A DNA stretch of 64,000 nt, from contig NZ_PEEX01000001.1 in assembly GCF_002754245.1 (NCBI RefSeq), positions 434,001-498,000 of the forward strand, in the 5' to 3' direction. A program made the position numbers and the translations under genes. Positions 43,521 through 53,127 of this stretch are shown here, piece after piece. Numbering within the stretch: the stretch's first letter is position 1; the number at the start of each line of letters is the position of its first letter. Source of the stretch: Chryseobacterium sp. 52. GTDB taxonomy: Bacteria; Bacteroidota; Bacteroidia; Flavobacteriales; Weeksellaceae. The notes under the pieces are model-generated. The model was not told the DNA's origin. It ran no database searches and was given only the letters and a program-made list of their open reading frames with translations.

Positions 43521-45158
43521 TTACTTTTTATCCCACCACAGTTTGGTTCCTCCTGTATCAGGACCGCCTAATTGCTGAAGTGCCTGTGCGTAATTAAAAG
43601 TCGAATTTTTGGTGTCATTTGTGAACGGAATTCTTCTAATCATCTGATCTGTATTAATTAATCCGCCACTATCATTTTTTCTGACTTTGAATAAAACAGG
43701 ATATCCTGTTCTTCTTTGTTCAGTCCATGCTTCAGGACCATCCGGATAAAGAGCCAACCATTTTTGAGTTATAATTCTTTCAAGTTTCTTTTCGTTAGAA
43801 TCGCTGTTGTTCCAGGCAATTGTAATAGTACTTAATTGTGAATCTCCGGCTAGAATATTATTATTTGTATTTTTAGGGTCAATATAGGGTGCTTCTGTTG
43901 AAACACTATCCGCAAGATAAGTAGCTACATCCGAACTTTTACCCCATTCCCCAAAAGACTGACTGACACCGGTTTGATAATTCGTTTGTACATCACCTGC
44001 ACCCGAATAACCCCTCAAGGCTGCCTCAGCTTTTAAAAACCAAGTTTCAGCAGCAGTAAATAATTTGAATTTTCCATCTGTGCCAGAAAAATAATCTCCA
44101 CTGGCAGCTCTTGCTGCGGGTTGAGAATAGCCACCATAGGTCGGTTGTCCATTTATTAGATCAATACCTTGACGTATTCCTATATATTGAGGTTGACCAT
44201 TTATAAAGGTTGCCGGATCTTTTGCTGGATTGGCATACGCAGAAAGTCTGGCATCTTTGAAGCCATTCATATAAGCCATTATTGGTGCCCCTATAGAACA
44301 ATCTCCCCACGAATAGATAATAAAACTTAATTCGTGTTGCCCAACATTGATCAAAGCGTTGTCTGCATTATCAGATATTAATCCTGCGGATGAGGCCAGA
44401 GCTTCTTCCGCATACTTTTTTGACTTTGCGGGATCAGCATAACTCATACGCAAAGCAAACCTCAGTTTAAGAGAGTTGGCCAATTTTGCCCATTTGGCTA
44501 TATCTCCACCATAAATCAAATCTGATTTTTTCACAACACTTTTATCTTCTACGTTCTGCGTCGCTGAAGTATTTTGTACTTTTTGCAAATCAGAAACAGC
44601 AATGGTAAGATCATTAATAAAATTGTTGTAAGCGTCCTGCTGAGAATCGAAATCTGTAATACCGTTTGCATTAGGCGTGTCATATTTGCTATACACTACA
44701 GGTCCGTGGCGATCTGAAACTCTTGCCGCTGTAAGGATTTTTAATATTTTTTTAACGGCAAAAGTTGCTGTGAAATCTATCCCCGGATAATTGTTTTTTG
44801 CAGCATTATCAATGATAATAGAATTATTAAAAGTATCCTGCTGTCTTGCAATGATCCTATTGTTCCATCCGTCCATCATTAAATAAGTGAGATTATTTGT
44901 TCCCCCATTAAATTGTGATGCTGTACTAAACATTCCACTAAACATATCTGCATTGAGATTGGTCGCTAACTGATAATCTGCCTGAAAACCTCTTTGTATG
45001 GTTTTCATAGGATCTACAATTGCTTTAAAATCTGCATAAAAATTTTCCGGACTTCCAACTTTTTGCTGATTAAACTCGTCAAAGTCTCCGGTACAACTGG
45101 AGGCAGAAAAAAACACTGCTACTCCAAGTATATAAGTTTTAAAATTAATTATTTTCAT
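43521..45158 (-). CDS. SusD/RagB-type glycan-binding lipoprotein
   Basis: This 545-residue surface lipoprotein has signal residues 1-21 and lipobox Cys22 (FFSASSC). It belongs to the SusD-like branch annotated as nutrient-binding outer-membrane lipoprotein: GDFDEFNQQ near the start, QRGFQADYQLATNLNADMFSGMF, LTAARVSDRHGPVVYSKY, a TPR-like helical middle and the C-terminal KLERIITQKWLALYPDGPEAWTEQRRTGYPVLF. It caps the SusC barrel and holds the glycan. It lies 15 bases after susC, and the substrate (high-mannose N-glycan) is inferred from the locus. Confidence 0.92.
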   Translation of the reverse strand: MKIINFKTYILGVAVFFSASSCTGDFDEFNQQKVGSPENFYADFKAIVDPMKTIQRGFQADYQLATNLNADMFSGMFSTASQFNGGTNNLTYLMMDGWNNRIIARQQDTFNNSIIIDNAAKNNYPGIDFTATFAVKKILKILTAARVSDRHGPVVYSKYDTPNANGITDFDSQQDAYNNFINDLTIAVSDLQKVQNTSATQNVEDKSVVKKSDLIYGGDIAKWAKLANSLKLRFALRMSYADPAKSKKYAEEALASSAGLISDNADNALINVGQHELSFIIYSWGDCSIGAPIMAYMNGFKDARLSAYANPAKDPATFINGQPQYIGIRQGIDLINGQPTYGGYSQPAARAASGDYFSGTDGKFKLFTAAETWFLKAEAALRGYSGAGDVQTNYQTGVSQSFGEWGKSSDVATYLADSVSTEAPYIDPKNTNNNILAGDSQLSTITIAWNNSDSNEKKLERIITQKWLALYPDGPEAWTEQRRTGYPVLFKVRKNDSGGLINTDQMIRRIPFTNDTKNSTFNYAQALQQLGGPDTGGTKLWWDKK

Positions 45159-45173
45159 TTTAGTATTGTCTAT

Positions 45174-48134
45174 TTAGAAGTTAGCTTTTAATGATAATCC
45201 GATAGATCTGGTAATTGGTATACCAAAAGAATCCACTCCTACACCACCAGGTGTATTTCCTGAAACCTGTTCAGGATCAAACGGTGCTTTTTTATAAAAG
45301 AAAAATAGATTTGTTCCCACTATACTTACAGTTGCGCTTCTCAGGTAGCTAGAGTTAACATCAAAAGTATATGCTATAGATGCCTGGCGCAGTCTTACAG
45401 TTGTTGCACTATATATATACGCTTCATCAATTCCTGCTCCTTCCTGGTTCGCTCCTACAGCTTTATAATAAACTTTAGCATCGGTTAACCCGGTGTACGC
45501 CGCTCCTGCATTAGGAGTTCCTGGCGCATATACAGCATTCGGGATAGATACTCCGCCTGCATCCCTGGCAGAAGCGCTTGTCTGGCTTACCCCAAGCATA
45601 TCATTTGCTTTTTCTGTAAGAGATAGAACTTTACCCCCAAACTTTCCATCAATCAGAAAAGAAATTCCCAATTTTCCAATATTAAAAGAGTTGTTAAACC
45701 CTAACATAAATTTAGGATTCGGATTCCCTAAATAACCAAGGTTTTTATCTGCCAAAGGCTTTCCATCAGCATCAACCAGAATTCTCCCCTGGTCATCTCT
45801 CAGGAATTTAATCCCATAGATATCCCCGAAAGACCCGCCCAATTTAAGCTTTGTATAAGCACCACCTCCAGTAAGTGCAAGAAGTTGATTTTCCGGAACC
45901 TTTAACCTATCTGGAAACAATTCTACAATTTTGTTTTTGTTTGTAGACCCATTTAAACTAGCCGTCCAGCCTAATTTTTCTGAATTTAATATTTTATAGG
46001 ATAGGGAAGATTCAAAACCTGTATTTTGTATTTTTCCAGCATTTACATAATAGGAACCAGATGGCAAACCTCCTAAATTAGAGGAGATAGTAACCGGCAG
46101 AAGCTGGTTGGTCGCTTTTGAATTGTAATAGGTGATATCAAAACTTAAACGGTTTTTAAACAATCTTAATTCAGTACCAGCTTCAAAAGTCTTATTGAGT
46201 TCCGGCTTTACAAATAATTCACTGAAAGCAGGATCTGTCACAAGTGAATATTTAGGATATAAAATCTGACCGGCATCCACAATATATCCGTAAGCAGTAT
46301 TATATGGAGATGTTGCAGTTGTTAAATTTGCTGGTAATCCTAATCCTACTGTAGCATAAGATCCTCTTATTTTCCAAAAGCTAATGGTTTCAGGTAGTTT
46401 AAAGATGGAGGATAATACAGCATTAGCACCTACAGATTCATAATCGTACCCATTAGTTCCTGTTAAAGCCAAACTAGAATCCCAATCATTTCTAAAGGTC
46501 ATATCTACATAAAACATATTTTTGTACCCCAAAGACGCGCTTGCAAAAACGGATTGTATTTGTTTTTTAGTACTGTAATATAAATTATGAAACCCATCTC
46601 CTACGCTTCTATCTACATTCCATTGCAGATTACTGACTGTAAACAGATTCGGAGCTGACAAATAGGCATTATCAATTTCTGTAACTGTATTTCTTGAGGT
46701 ATTGATACTTCCACCCACTGTAAAATCTAATGAAATATCTTCGCTCAATTTTGGACTTCCTACTAATAAGACATCGCCATAAGTAGAAGAGTTTTCATAT
46801 TTGTTCTGAAGAAGCCTGCCATTAATTCCGCTACTCGTTATAAGATTTGGATCTGAATATGCTGAAACTCCTCTTTGACTATCTGTAACATTCCAACTAT
46901 AATTCCCTCTTACCCTTGCAGATAACCATGGGTTGATTTGATATGCCAGAGATAAAGCACTATACGTGTTTTTGTTATTGACAGTAACTTTATTTCTGTT
47001 TAATATCCAGTAAGGATTTTGTGTGGCAGGATTTCCGTTGAATTTTCCGTCCGGTCCTATAGCCCACCAGTTTTGAGCAGGTAATAATCTCGTTTTGTCT
47101 ATAAAAGAATAGTTACTATCATTATATTGATCAAAATCTACTCCTCTGGGTAACCAATATAAACTGACTAAAGGAGAAAAAGAAACACCGGGAGTCTGTC
47201 TGTTGACACTATTCTGCAAAGAACCAATAAAATTAGCATCCAACGTTAATTTATCATTCAGGTATTTACTGGAATTCCTAAAAGAGATATTGTATTGATC
47301 GAAATAAGAAGAAGGAACAATCCCTTTATTAGTGGTATTCCCTATTGAGAAATAATTCGTTGATTTTTCTGTTCCTGACTCGAAAGAAAGGCTATTAACC
47401 CATGTTGTTCCATTCTGTAGAAAATCTTTCAGGTGATCCTTAGAAGCACCTTTTGCTCCCCAGCTTTCATTGGAAATACCAGGGGCTTGGCCAGAAACTG
47501 CAGGATCATAAGAAAGATAGCTATGTTGCAGCTTGGGAAGACTATATGCCTGATCTACCGTCAGACTGGTGTTATAACTTATAGAACTTCTACCCAGTTT
47601 TCCTTTCTTAGTTGTAATCAGGATAACTCCATTACCCCCCATAGAACCATAAAGAGCTGAAGCAGAAGCCCCTTTTAAGAAGTTCATGCTTTCAATATCA
47701 TCTGGATTGATGGAGCTTAAAACATCTCCTGCATCAGGCATTGTAGAATATTGGCTGGCCTCAGGAGCCTTTCCAACTCCGTTAATAATAGGGATACCAT
47801 CTATTACATATAGCGGCTGACTACTGTTGGCAGATTTATTCCCTCTCATCAAAACCCTAACCGAACTTCCCACACCGTTAGTTCTATTGATCTGTACGTT
47901 GGAAACTTTTCCACTGATAGAGTTTAAAAAATTGGGCGTTTTCACTTCCGTCAATTCATCTCCACCAATCTGCTGGCTGGAGTACGTAAGAGAGCGGGCC
48001 TGCCTTTTGATCCCCAAAGAGGTTACAACCACCTCTTCAATTTTGGTTGTATTAGCAGTATCTGCTTTTTTAGTTTCCTGTGCGTAAGCAGATAAAGAAA
48101 AAACTAATAAAACCGGTATAACAGTTTTTCTCAT
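45174..48134 (-). CDS. SusC-type TonB-dependent transporter without carboxypeptidase-like domain
   Basis: This 986-residue outer-membrane transporter carries oligosaccharides with SusD. After the signal peptide (MRKTVIPVLLVFSLSAYAQ) and a short linker, a TonB-box-like region KIEEVVVTSLGIKRQ leads straight into the plug (LNSISGKVSNVQINR, SSVRVLMRGNKS, PLYVIDGIPI, GASASALYGSMGGNGVILITTKKG). The CarboxypepD_reg-like domain that usually precedes the plug in SusC proteins is missing. The barrel ends in LKANF. ATG 48134 gives the clean signal peptide; a longer reading to 48197 adds 21 residues. The substrate is inferred from neighbours. Confidence 0.93.
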   Translation of the reverse strand: MRKTVIPVLLVFSLSAYAQETKKADTANTTKIEEVVVTSLGIKRQARSLTYSSQQIGGDELTEVKTPNFLNSISGKVSNVQINRTNGVGSSVRVLMRGNKSANSSQPLYVIDGIPIINGVGKAPEASQYSTMPDAGDVLSSINPDDIESMNFLKGASASALYGSMGGNGVILITTKKGKLGRSSISYNTSLTVDQAYSLPKLQHSYLSYDPAVSGQAPGISNESWGAKGASKDHLKDFLQNGTTWVNSLSFESGTEKSTNYFSIGNTTNKGIVPSSYFDQYNISFRNSSKYLNDKLTLDANFIGSLQNSVNRQTPGVSFSPLVSLYWLPRGVDFDQYNDSNYSFIDKTRLLPAQNWWAIGPDGKFNGNPATQNPYWILNRNKVTVNNKNTYSALSLAYQINPWLSARVRGNYSWNVTDSQRGVSAYSDPNLITSSGINGRLLQNKYENSSTYGDVLLVGSPKLSEDISLDFTVGGSINTSRNTVTEIDNAYLSAPNLFTVSNLQWNVDRSVGDGFHNLYYSTKKQIQSVFASASLGYKNMFYVDMTFRNDWDSSLALTGTNGYDYESVGANAVLSSIFKLPETISFWKIRGSYATVGLGLPANLTTATSPYNTAYGYIVDAGQILYPKYSLVTDPAFSELFVKPELNKTFEAGTELRLFKNRLSFDITYYNSKATNQLLPVTISSNLGGLPSGSYYVNAGKIQNTGFESSLSYKILNSEKLGWTASLNGSTNKNKIVELFPDRLKVPENQLLALTGGGAYTKLKLGGSFGDIYGIKFLRDDQGRILVDADGKPLADKNLGYLGNPNPKFMLGFNNSFNIGKLGISFLIDGKFGGKVLSLTEKANDMLGVSQTSASARDAGGVSIPNAVYAPGTPNAGAAYTGLTDAKVYYKAVGANQEGAGIDEAYIYSATTVRLRQASIAYTFDVNSSYLRSATVSIVGTNLFFFYKKAPFDPEQVSGNTPGGVGVDSFGIPITRSIGLSLKANF

Positions 48135-48542
48135 AAGGTTTAGTTTTATTAAGATTTGTTTGAGAATCAACCACATCACTTTAAATACTATTAACAATTA
48201 TAAAACACAACTAATCTTCTTTTTTCTGCAACATTATGTTCTATATGCAATAAATAATTAAAGTTTTGTTAAGATTTAATTCATATTAGCAAATCTAAAT
48301 TTTGTTAACAGTCAGATATAATGCTATTTTATCATAAAACGATATTATTTTTTCAGGTATTTTTAAAACACTGGATTTACGCCCTGATTTGCAGTACAGT
48401 ACAGGGATTTCCTACTTATTAATTTACATAACACTTTTTTAACATTTTTTGATTAAAATGCATGTGATATTCACAAAAAAATCCGGATAAAGCTATCCGG
48501 ATATTGAAAATATTAAAAGGTATCTCTTTAATATTAAAAGAG
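48135..48542 (-). promoter_or_regulatory. Regulatory gap upstream of susC
   Basis: This 408-base stretch has no gene. On the minus strand a TAGATTTG -7-like box lies at 48297-48290, without a good -33 TTG, which would give a leader of about 150 nt. Short direct repeats CAGTA-CAGTA-CAGG at 48392-48405, flanked by CCCTG and CAGGG, are candidate activator half-sites. The araC terminator occupies 48473-48502, and an AT-rich palindrome lies near 48524-48542. Activation by the AraC protein is inferred. Confidence 0.4.
48473..48502 (-). terminator. Terminator of the araC gene
   Basis: ATCCGGATA and TATCCGGAT form a 9-bp perfect stem over a 4-nt loop, followed by seven T on the minus strand. It separates the regulator transcript from susC. 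Confidence 0.85.
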
Positions 48543-49421
48543 TTATTCTATTTTTTTTACGCCTTTAAAAAGTTCTTTAAATTCAGTAGGTGTTGTTTTC
48601 TTAATGGATTTAAAAACCTTGTTGAAATTGGCTATATTATTAAAACCAGCCTCAAAAGCGGTTTCAAAAACTGTCAGATTCTTCTCCATCAGCCACCGCG
48701 CAGCATAACTGATCCTTATTTCGTTCAGATAATTCACAAATGTCTTCCCTGTCCTTTTTTTGATAAATCGGTTAAAGGTCACACTGCTCATATTGATCAG
48801 CGAAGCAGCATCATGGAGTGTTATTTTATTTTCAAAATTCTTGTGGACAAAATCATGAACAATCTTCATTCTGTCATTATCCGCAAAGGTTTCAAGTTCT
48901 ATACTATAGGAGGATAACAGGGTTTTATCTTCTGCAATGGCCAGCTCATTAAGAATCTTCATAATTTCAATGAAAGACTCAAAACTGTTCATTTTAGATA
49001 GATTGAAGAAAGAATCTTTCAGTTTTTCAGCAGTTTCCTGCGAGAACAAAATTCCCCGAATAGAGTCCTTCATCAGATTGCTGATGGGTTTCAGAATATT
49101 TTTATCCATCATAGACTGATTAAAAAAATCCTGATTGAACTGTACCGTAATCTCATGGGTCTTCCTGTTTTTGCATTTGTGATTGGCCCAGCAGTGCGGC
49201 AGATTAGGACCTACCAATACCAGCTCAATATCCCCGATCTCTCCGGTATGATCACCAATCATTCTCCGGTATCCCTTTCCTTTACTTATAAAATTGATCT
49301 CGATTTCCGGATGATAATGGTAGGGAAAATCAAAGGATGCCTTTATCCGGTCAAACACAAGAAAACTGTCCTCGGGAGATAATGGAGTTATTTCTCTCAA
49401 AATATTTTCTAGCTTGCTCAT
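48543..49421 (-). CDS. AraC-family regulator of the N-glycan locus
   Basis: This 292-residue regulator has an N-terminal cupin sensor (FDFPYHYHPEIEINFISKGKGYR, GDIELVLVGPNLPHCWANH) and a C-terminal double helix-turn-helix (about 190-290; ITLHDAASLINMSSVTFNRFIKKRTGKTFVNYLNEIR, VFETAFEAGFNNIANFNKVFKSIKKTTPTEFK). The cupin probably binds a sugar from the pathway. It is the first gene on the strand of the locus, with its own terminator before susC. Many Bacteroidota glycan loci use hybrid two-component or sigma/anti-sigma pairs instead, neither of which is present here. Confidence 0.88.
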   Translation of the reverse strand: MSKLENILREITPLSPEDSFLVFDRIKASFDFPYHYHPEIEINFISKGKGYRRMIGDHTGEIGDIELVLVGPNLPHCWANHKCKNRKTHEITVQFNQDFFNQSMMDKNILKPISNLMKDSIRGILFSQETAEKLKDSFFNLSKMNSFESFIEIMKILNELAIAEDKTLLSSYSIELETFADNDRMKIVHDFVHKNFENKITLHDAASLINMSSVTFNRFIKKRTGKTFVNYLNEIRISYAARWLMEKNLTVFETAFEAGFNNIANFNKVFKSIKKTTPTEFKELFKGVKKIE

Positions 49422-49679
49422 TTAATCTTTGAAGAAATTAAAGTTATAATTCAATACAGTACTTTTTTGCAAAATTGATAAAAAACCAATCAACTAATAT
49501 ATAATTTTTATTTTTTCTATGTTTTTCATCAAAAAAGTGAAATGAAAATTGAAAATAATTCCTAGAATAGATAATTAAGCCTTAATTTTATTCTACAAAA
49601 TCATACCTATAAAAAATAGGTTTCACTAATTAACGCTGTTAAAACCTTCTTTTTTGTATCTTTAAGCTAAAGTAATTGT

Positions 49680-50546
49680 ATGCAGCAGCAGCTTATTTTT
49701 GAAGATCACTATAAAAAACTTGGACTTGAAATTTTCTCTGAAGAAAATCTGGCAGCAGTCAATGGAAATACATTCAGATATGACATTAAAATCCTTTTCA
49801 TCCCGGAAGGCTATGAACTGACTGTAGATTTTAATCATTATAAAGTCTCAAAACCCTCCCTATTCTTTCTTACCAGCCAGCATCTGAAGATAGAAAAAGG
49901 AAAAGAAGAATCTATGTTACTGTATTATAACCGTGATTTTTACTGTATCCAGATTCACGATAAGGAAGTAGCCTGCGATGGACTTCTCTTTCATAATATC
50001 TTTGAAATTCCATTTGTAGAACTTGATTATGTAGAAACAGCTGTTATTAAAAGTTTATTTCAAAACATTAAAGATGAGCTGGAATGGAAAGATTCTTCTG
50101 TTGAGGAAATGATCAGAACGTATGTAAAACAGATTATTATCCGGGCTACCAGAAACTGGAAGAAACAACACCTTCATAATGATACCATAAAAATTCCCGG
50201 AAGCGAACTGGATATTTTCAGGGATTTCAGCAGGTATCTTGAAATTCATTTCAGAGAAAAACATCATGTTGCAGCGTATGCTGAGCTCCTTCATATCGCC
50301 CCGAAAACACTCACCCATAAGTTTAAAAACCTGAATCTGGAATCACCCAACCAACTCATTATCAACAGAATTCTCCTTGAGGCTAAACGACTTCTATTTT
50401 ATACTGACAAGCCTGTTAAAGAGATCGCCTATGATCTTGGCTATGAGGATCCGGCTTATTTCAACCGGCTTTTTACCCATAAAACAGGAAATACACCTTC
50501 AAATTTCAAAAAAAATTACTCATCGGGAAAAAAGTACAATACTTAA
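49680..50546 (+). CDS. AraC-family transcriptional regulator
   Basis: This 288-residue regulator has a C-terminal AraC DNA-binding domain (about 185-285): HHVAAYAELLHIAPKTLTHKFKNLNLESPNQLIINRIL and VKEIAYDLGYEDPAYFNRLFTHKTGNTPSNFKK. The N-terminal half (about 1-150) is a likely sensor without a motif I can name. It is transcribed away from the N-glycan locus, with 258 bases of AT-rich sequence between the two araC genes. Its targets are unknown; osmC, 85 bases downstream, has its own promoter. Confidence 0.88.
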   Translation: MQQQLIFEDHYKKLGLEIFSEENLAAVNGNTFRYDIKILFIPEGYELTVDFNHYKVSKPSLFFLTSQHLKIEKGKEESMLLYYNRDFYCIQIHDKEVACDGLLFHNIFEIPFVELDYVETAVIKSLFQNIKDELEWKDSSVEEMIRTYVKQIIIRATRNWKKQHLHNDTIKIPGSELDIFRDFSRYLEIHFREKHHVAAYAELLHIAPKTLTHKFKNLNLESPNQLIINRILLEAKRLLFYTDKPVKEIAYDLGYEDPAYFNRLFTHKTGNTPSNFKKNYSSGKKYNT

Positions 50547-50559
50547 GCCTTTTTATCTA

Positions 50560-50590
50560 TTGAATCTGGCTTATAACCACTTTATCTTTG
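50560..50590 (+). promoter_or_regulatory. osmC promoter
   Basis: TTG (50560-50562), then 20 nt, then TATCTTTG (50583-50590), an exact match to the Bacteroidota consensus, 41 bases before the osmC start codon. Confidence 0.7.
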
Positions 50591-50631
50591 TATCATCAAA
50601 ATCAATATATTAAACAACAAAAACAAACATT

Positions 50632-51048
50632 ATGAGACGTAACGCAACAGCCGTTTGGAACGGTAACATTAAAGAAGGAAAAGGACATTTAACGACTCAA
50701 AGCACTACCTTAAATGAAACCCAATATTCTTTTAACAGCCGTTTTGCTGACGGAGTGGGAACAAATCCTGAAGAATTACTGGCAGCAGCACATGCGGGAT
50801 GTTTCACAATGAAACTAAGCGCAGAGCTTTCTCAGGCAGGTTTCACCCCTGAAGAACTAAAAACAACTTCAGTAATAACCCTTGATCCGAGTGCAGGAAA
50901 GATTACAAAATCTGAACTGACTTTAACAGCAAAAGTTCCGGGACTTTCTGAGGAAGAATTTCAAAAATATGCTAAAATTGCTGAAGAAGGATGTCCTGTA
51001 AGCGCGGCGTTCAACTTTGAAATTACACTGAATGCAACTTTAGCGTAA
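50632..51048 (+). CDS. OsmC-family peroxiredoxin
   Basis: This 138-residue protein of the OsmC family reduces organic hydroperoxides with two active-site Cys. They are visible in [13 protein letters not shown] and [11 protein letters not shown]. It also has the N-terminal strands [19 protein letters not shown] and [20 protein letters not shown]. It is cytoplasmic. The gene has its own consensus promoter and a strong terminator, so it is a stand-alone unit. OsmC and Ohr types are close, and the overall pattern favours OsmC. Confidence 0.9.
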   Translation: MRRNATAVWNGNIKEGKGHLTTQSTTLNETQYSFNSRFADGVGTNPEELLAAAHAGCFTMKLSAELSQAGFTPEELKTTSVITLDPSAGKITKSELTLTAKVPGLSEEEFQKYAKIAEEGCPVSAAFNFEITLNATLA

Positions 51049-51067
51049 TCCTATTTAAATTTCTTTT

Positions 51068-51107
51068 AAACCATTAAGATTTACGGCTCAGTAGATCTTA
51101 ATGGTTT
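51068..51107 (+). terminator. Terminator of osmC
   Basis: AAACCATTAAGAT and ATCTTAATGGTTT form a 13-bp perfect stem over a 14-nt loop, 20 bases after the osmC stop. Confidence 0.7.
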
Positions 51108-51177
51108 ATCTATTCCATTTTAAAATTTTCGAGTAATATTTTATGCTTTTATCATTGCAGATGAATCAATTTAAAAT

Positions 51178-51201
51178 AAAATATACCGATTGGTATATTT
51201 T
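51178..51201 (+). promoter_or_regulatory. Palindromic operator upstream of the tetR gene
   Basis: AAAATATACC (51178-51187) and GGTATATTTT (51192-51201) are perfect inverted arms around GATT. The site ends just before a TATATTTG -7 box (51204-51211), so a bound dimer would block the promoter. The ATACC/GGTAT core is typical of TetR-family sites, so autoregulation is likely. Confidence 0.72.
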
Positions 51202-51231
51202 CGTATATTTGCATTGAAATTAAGCACTTAA

Positions 51232-51837
51232 ATGTCAAAAGCAGAAAAGACGAAACAATTCATCATTGAGAAAACCGCTTCTTTATTCAATACTAAAGGC
51301 TATACTTCTACGTCATTATCAGACATTACAGAAGCCACAGGCCTTACAAAAGGAAGCATCTACGGCAATTTTGAAAATAAAGATGAAGTGGCTCTTGAGG
51401 TTTACAAATACAACTCCAGTCTTTTATCCAAAAGCATGGCCAGATCTTTAGGGGAAGATTTTCCAGGTACAATTGATAAATTAAATGCCTTTGTCAATTT
51501 TTACCGGAAAAACTGGAAAGCGGTTTTTGAAAACGGAGGTTGCCCCTTAATGAATGCAGCCACAGAAGCTGATGATACTTTTCCGAGTCTGAAAAAACAG
51601 GTCACTCAATCTTTCGAAGGCTGGATAAAAAAAATCACTTCCGTTATTGTTCATGGACAGGAAAACGGAGAAATTGATCAAAATATCAACGCTGATGAAT
51701 ACGGTTCGCTCTTCATCATGCTTGTTGAAGGCGGAATATTACTTTCCAAAACAACAGAAGACGAAAAATATTTGCATCTGGCTTTAGACAAAATATTATT
51801 CATGATCGACAAAGAACTAAACATACTTCCATCATAA
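51232..51837 (+). CDS. TetR/AcrR-family regulator
   Basis: This 201-residue repressor has the TetR helix-turn-helix at residues about 8-55 (FIIEKTASLFNTKGYTSTSLSDITEATGLTKGSIYGNFENKDEV) and an all-helical ligand domain containing GGCPLMNAATEADD, common in one TetR subgroup. It is the first gene of an operon with thiolase, thioesterase and ketosynthase genes (gaps of 11, 10 and 2 bases). It probably senses a fatty acyl-CoA or similar lipid and controls the operon through the operator at 51178-51201. The ligand is inferred. Confidence 0.9.
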   Translation: MSKAEKTKQFIIEKTASLFNTKGYTSTSLSDITEATGLTKGSIYGNFENKDEVALEVYKYNSSLLSKSMARSLGEDFPGTIDKLNAFVNFYRKNWKAVFENGGCPLMNAATEADDTFPSLKKQVTQSFEGWIKKITSVIVHGQENGEIDQNINADEYGSLFIMLVEGGILLSKTTEDEKYLHLALDKILFMIDKELNILPS

Positions 51838-51848
51838 ATTTTTTCAAT

Positions 51849-53117
51849 ATGGAGACAAAAAAAGTGGCTATCGTAGGATACAGCAGAATTCCTTTCGCCA
51901 GAATCAATACAGCTTACGGAGACCTGGACAATCAGGAACTTCTGGAAGCAACCCTCAACGGCATAGTCAATAAGTATCATCTACAAGGAAAACTCCTTGG
52001 TGAAGTTGCCGGAGGTGCTGTTATCAAACACATTTCAGAAAGCAACCTCATCAGAGAAACTGTGATGAATACGGCACTTGACCCCGCTACTCCCGCATGT
52101 GATCTACAGCAGGCCTGTGATACAGGAATTGAAGCAGCGGTATACATCGGGAACAAAATTGCTTTGGGACAGATTGAAAGCGGTATCGCCTGTGGGGTAG
52201 AAGCAATGAGCAATATTCCATTTGAATCTGCACCAAGACTGAGAAAAGCTCTATTAAAAGCGAATAAAGAAAAATCAGTATTCGGGAAGCTAAAACAGCT
52301 TTTAAGTCCCAAATTAAAAGACTGGATGCCCATCCCCTACAAAGGACAGGAACCGAAAACAGGTTTAACGATGGGCGGACATACTGAAATTACGGCAAAG
52401 TATTATCAGATTTCCCGTGAAGAGCAGGACCAATTAGCCTTAAAAAGTCATCAGAATATGGCAAAAGCTTATGATGAAGGATTCTTTAATGATATGATTA
52501 TACCTGCTTTTGGCTTAGATAAAGATAATAATCTTCGCCGTGACACCAGTCTTGAAAAATTATCTGCGCTGAAACCTGCATTTGATAAAGAGAACGGAAC
52601 CCTGACTGCCGGAAATTCTACTCCTTTTACAGATGGTGCTTCAGCAGTCTTACTGGCCAGTGAAGAATGGGCTCATGCCAATAACCTTCCTATTCTGGCT
52701 TATATTACTTTTTCAGAAGTTGCAGGAATAGAATATGTTGAAAATGAACACAATTTGCTTCTTGCTCCGGTTTTTGCAGCAGACAGAATGCTTAAAAAAG
52801 CAGGAATGAGCCTTGAAGACTTTGATTACTACGAAATTCATGAAGCGTTTGCGGCACAGGTTCTTGCCACCATTAAGATCTGGGAAAATGATGATCTGGC
52901 TAAAAAATTCGGACTGGAAAAAGCATTAGGAAAAATAGACAGAGACAGACTGAATGTGAAAGGTGGAAGTCTCGCAGTAGCACACCCTTTTGCTGCAACT
53001 GGTGGAAGAATTATTGGAACTCTCGCCAAACTGCTTCACGAAAAAGGAAGCGGAAAGGGGTTTATTTCTATTTGTGCCGCACGCGGACAGGGTGTAACAA
53101 TGATTTTAGAAAAATAA
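51849..53117 (+). CDS. Thiolase family protein (acetyl-CoA C-acyltransferase)
   Basis: This 422-residue thiolase has the nucleophile Cys90 in LQQACDTGIEA, His in YEIHEAFAAQ, NVKGGSLAVAHPFAATGGR, and the second Cys in ICAARGQG. Thiolases split or form beta-ketoacyl-CoA. The length and an insertion around residues 120-160 (ALLKANKEKSVFGKLKQLL) resemble the FadI type of fatty acid oxidation. The operon lacks FadB-like and acyl-CoA dehydrogenase genes and pairs the thiolase with a thioesterase and a ketosynthase, so biosynthetic use is possible. Confidence 0.9.
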   Translation: METKKVAIVGYSRIPFARINTAYGDLDNQELLEATLNGIVNKYHLQGKLLGEVAGGAVIKHISESNLIRETVMNTALDPATPACDLQQACDTGIEAAVYIGNKIALGQIESGIACGVEAMSNIPFESAPRLRKALLKANKEKSVFGKLKQLLSPKLKDWMPIPYKGQEPKTGLTMGGHTEITAKYYQISREEQDQLALKSHQNMAKAYDEGFFNDMIIPAFGLDKDNNLRRDTSLEKLSALKPAFDKENGTLTAGNSTPFTDGASAVLLASEEWAHANNLPILAYITFSEVAGIEYVENEHNLLLAPVFAADRMLKKAGMSLEDFDYYEIHEAFAAQVLATIKIWENDDLAKKFGLEKALGKIDRDRLNVKGGSLAVAHPFAATGGRIIGTLAKLLHEKGSGKGFISICAARGQGVTMILEK

Positions 53118-53127
53118 AATAGAAAAT

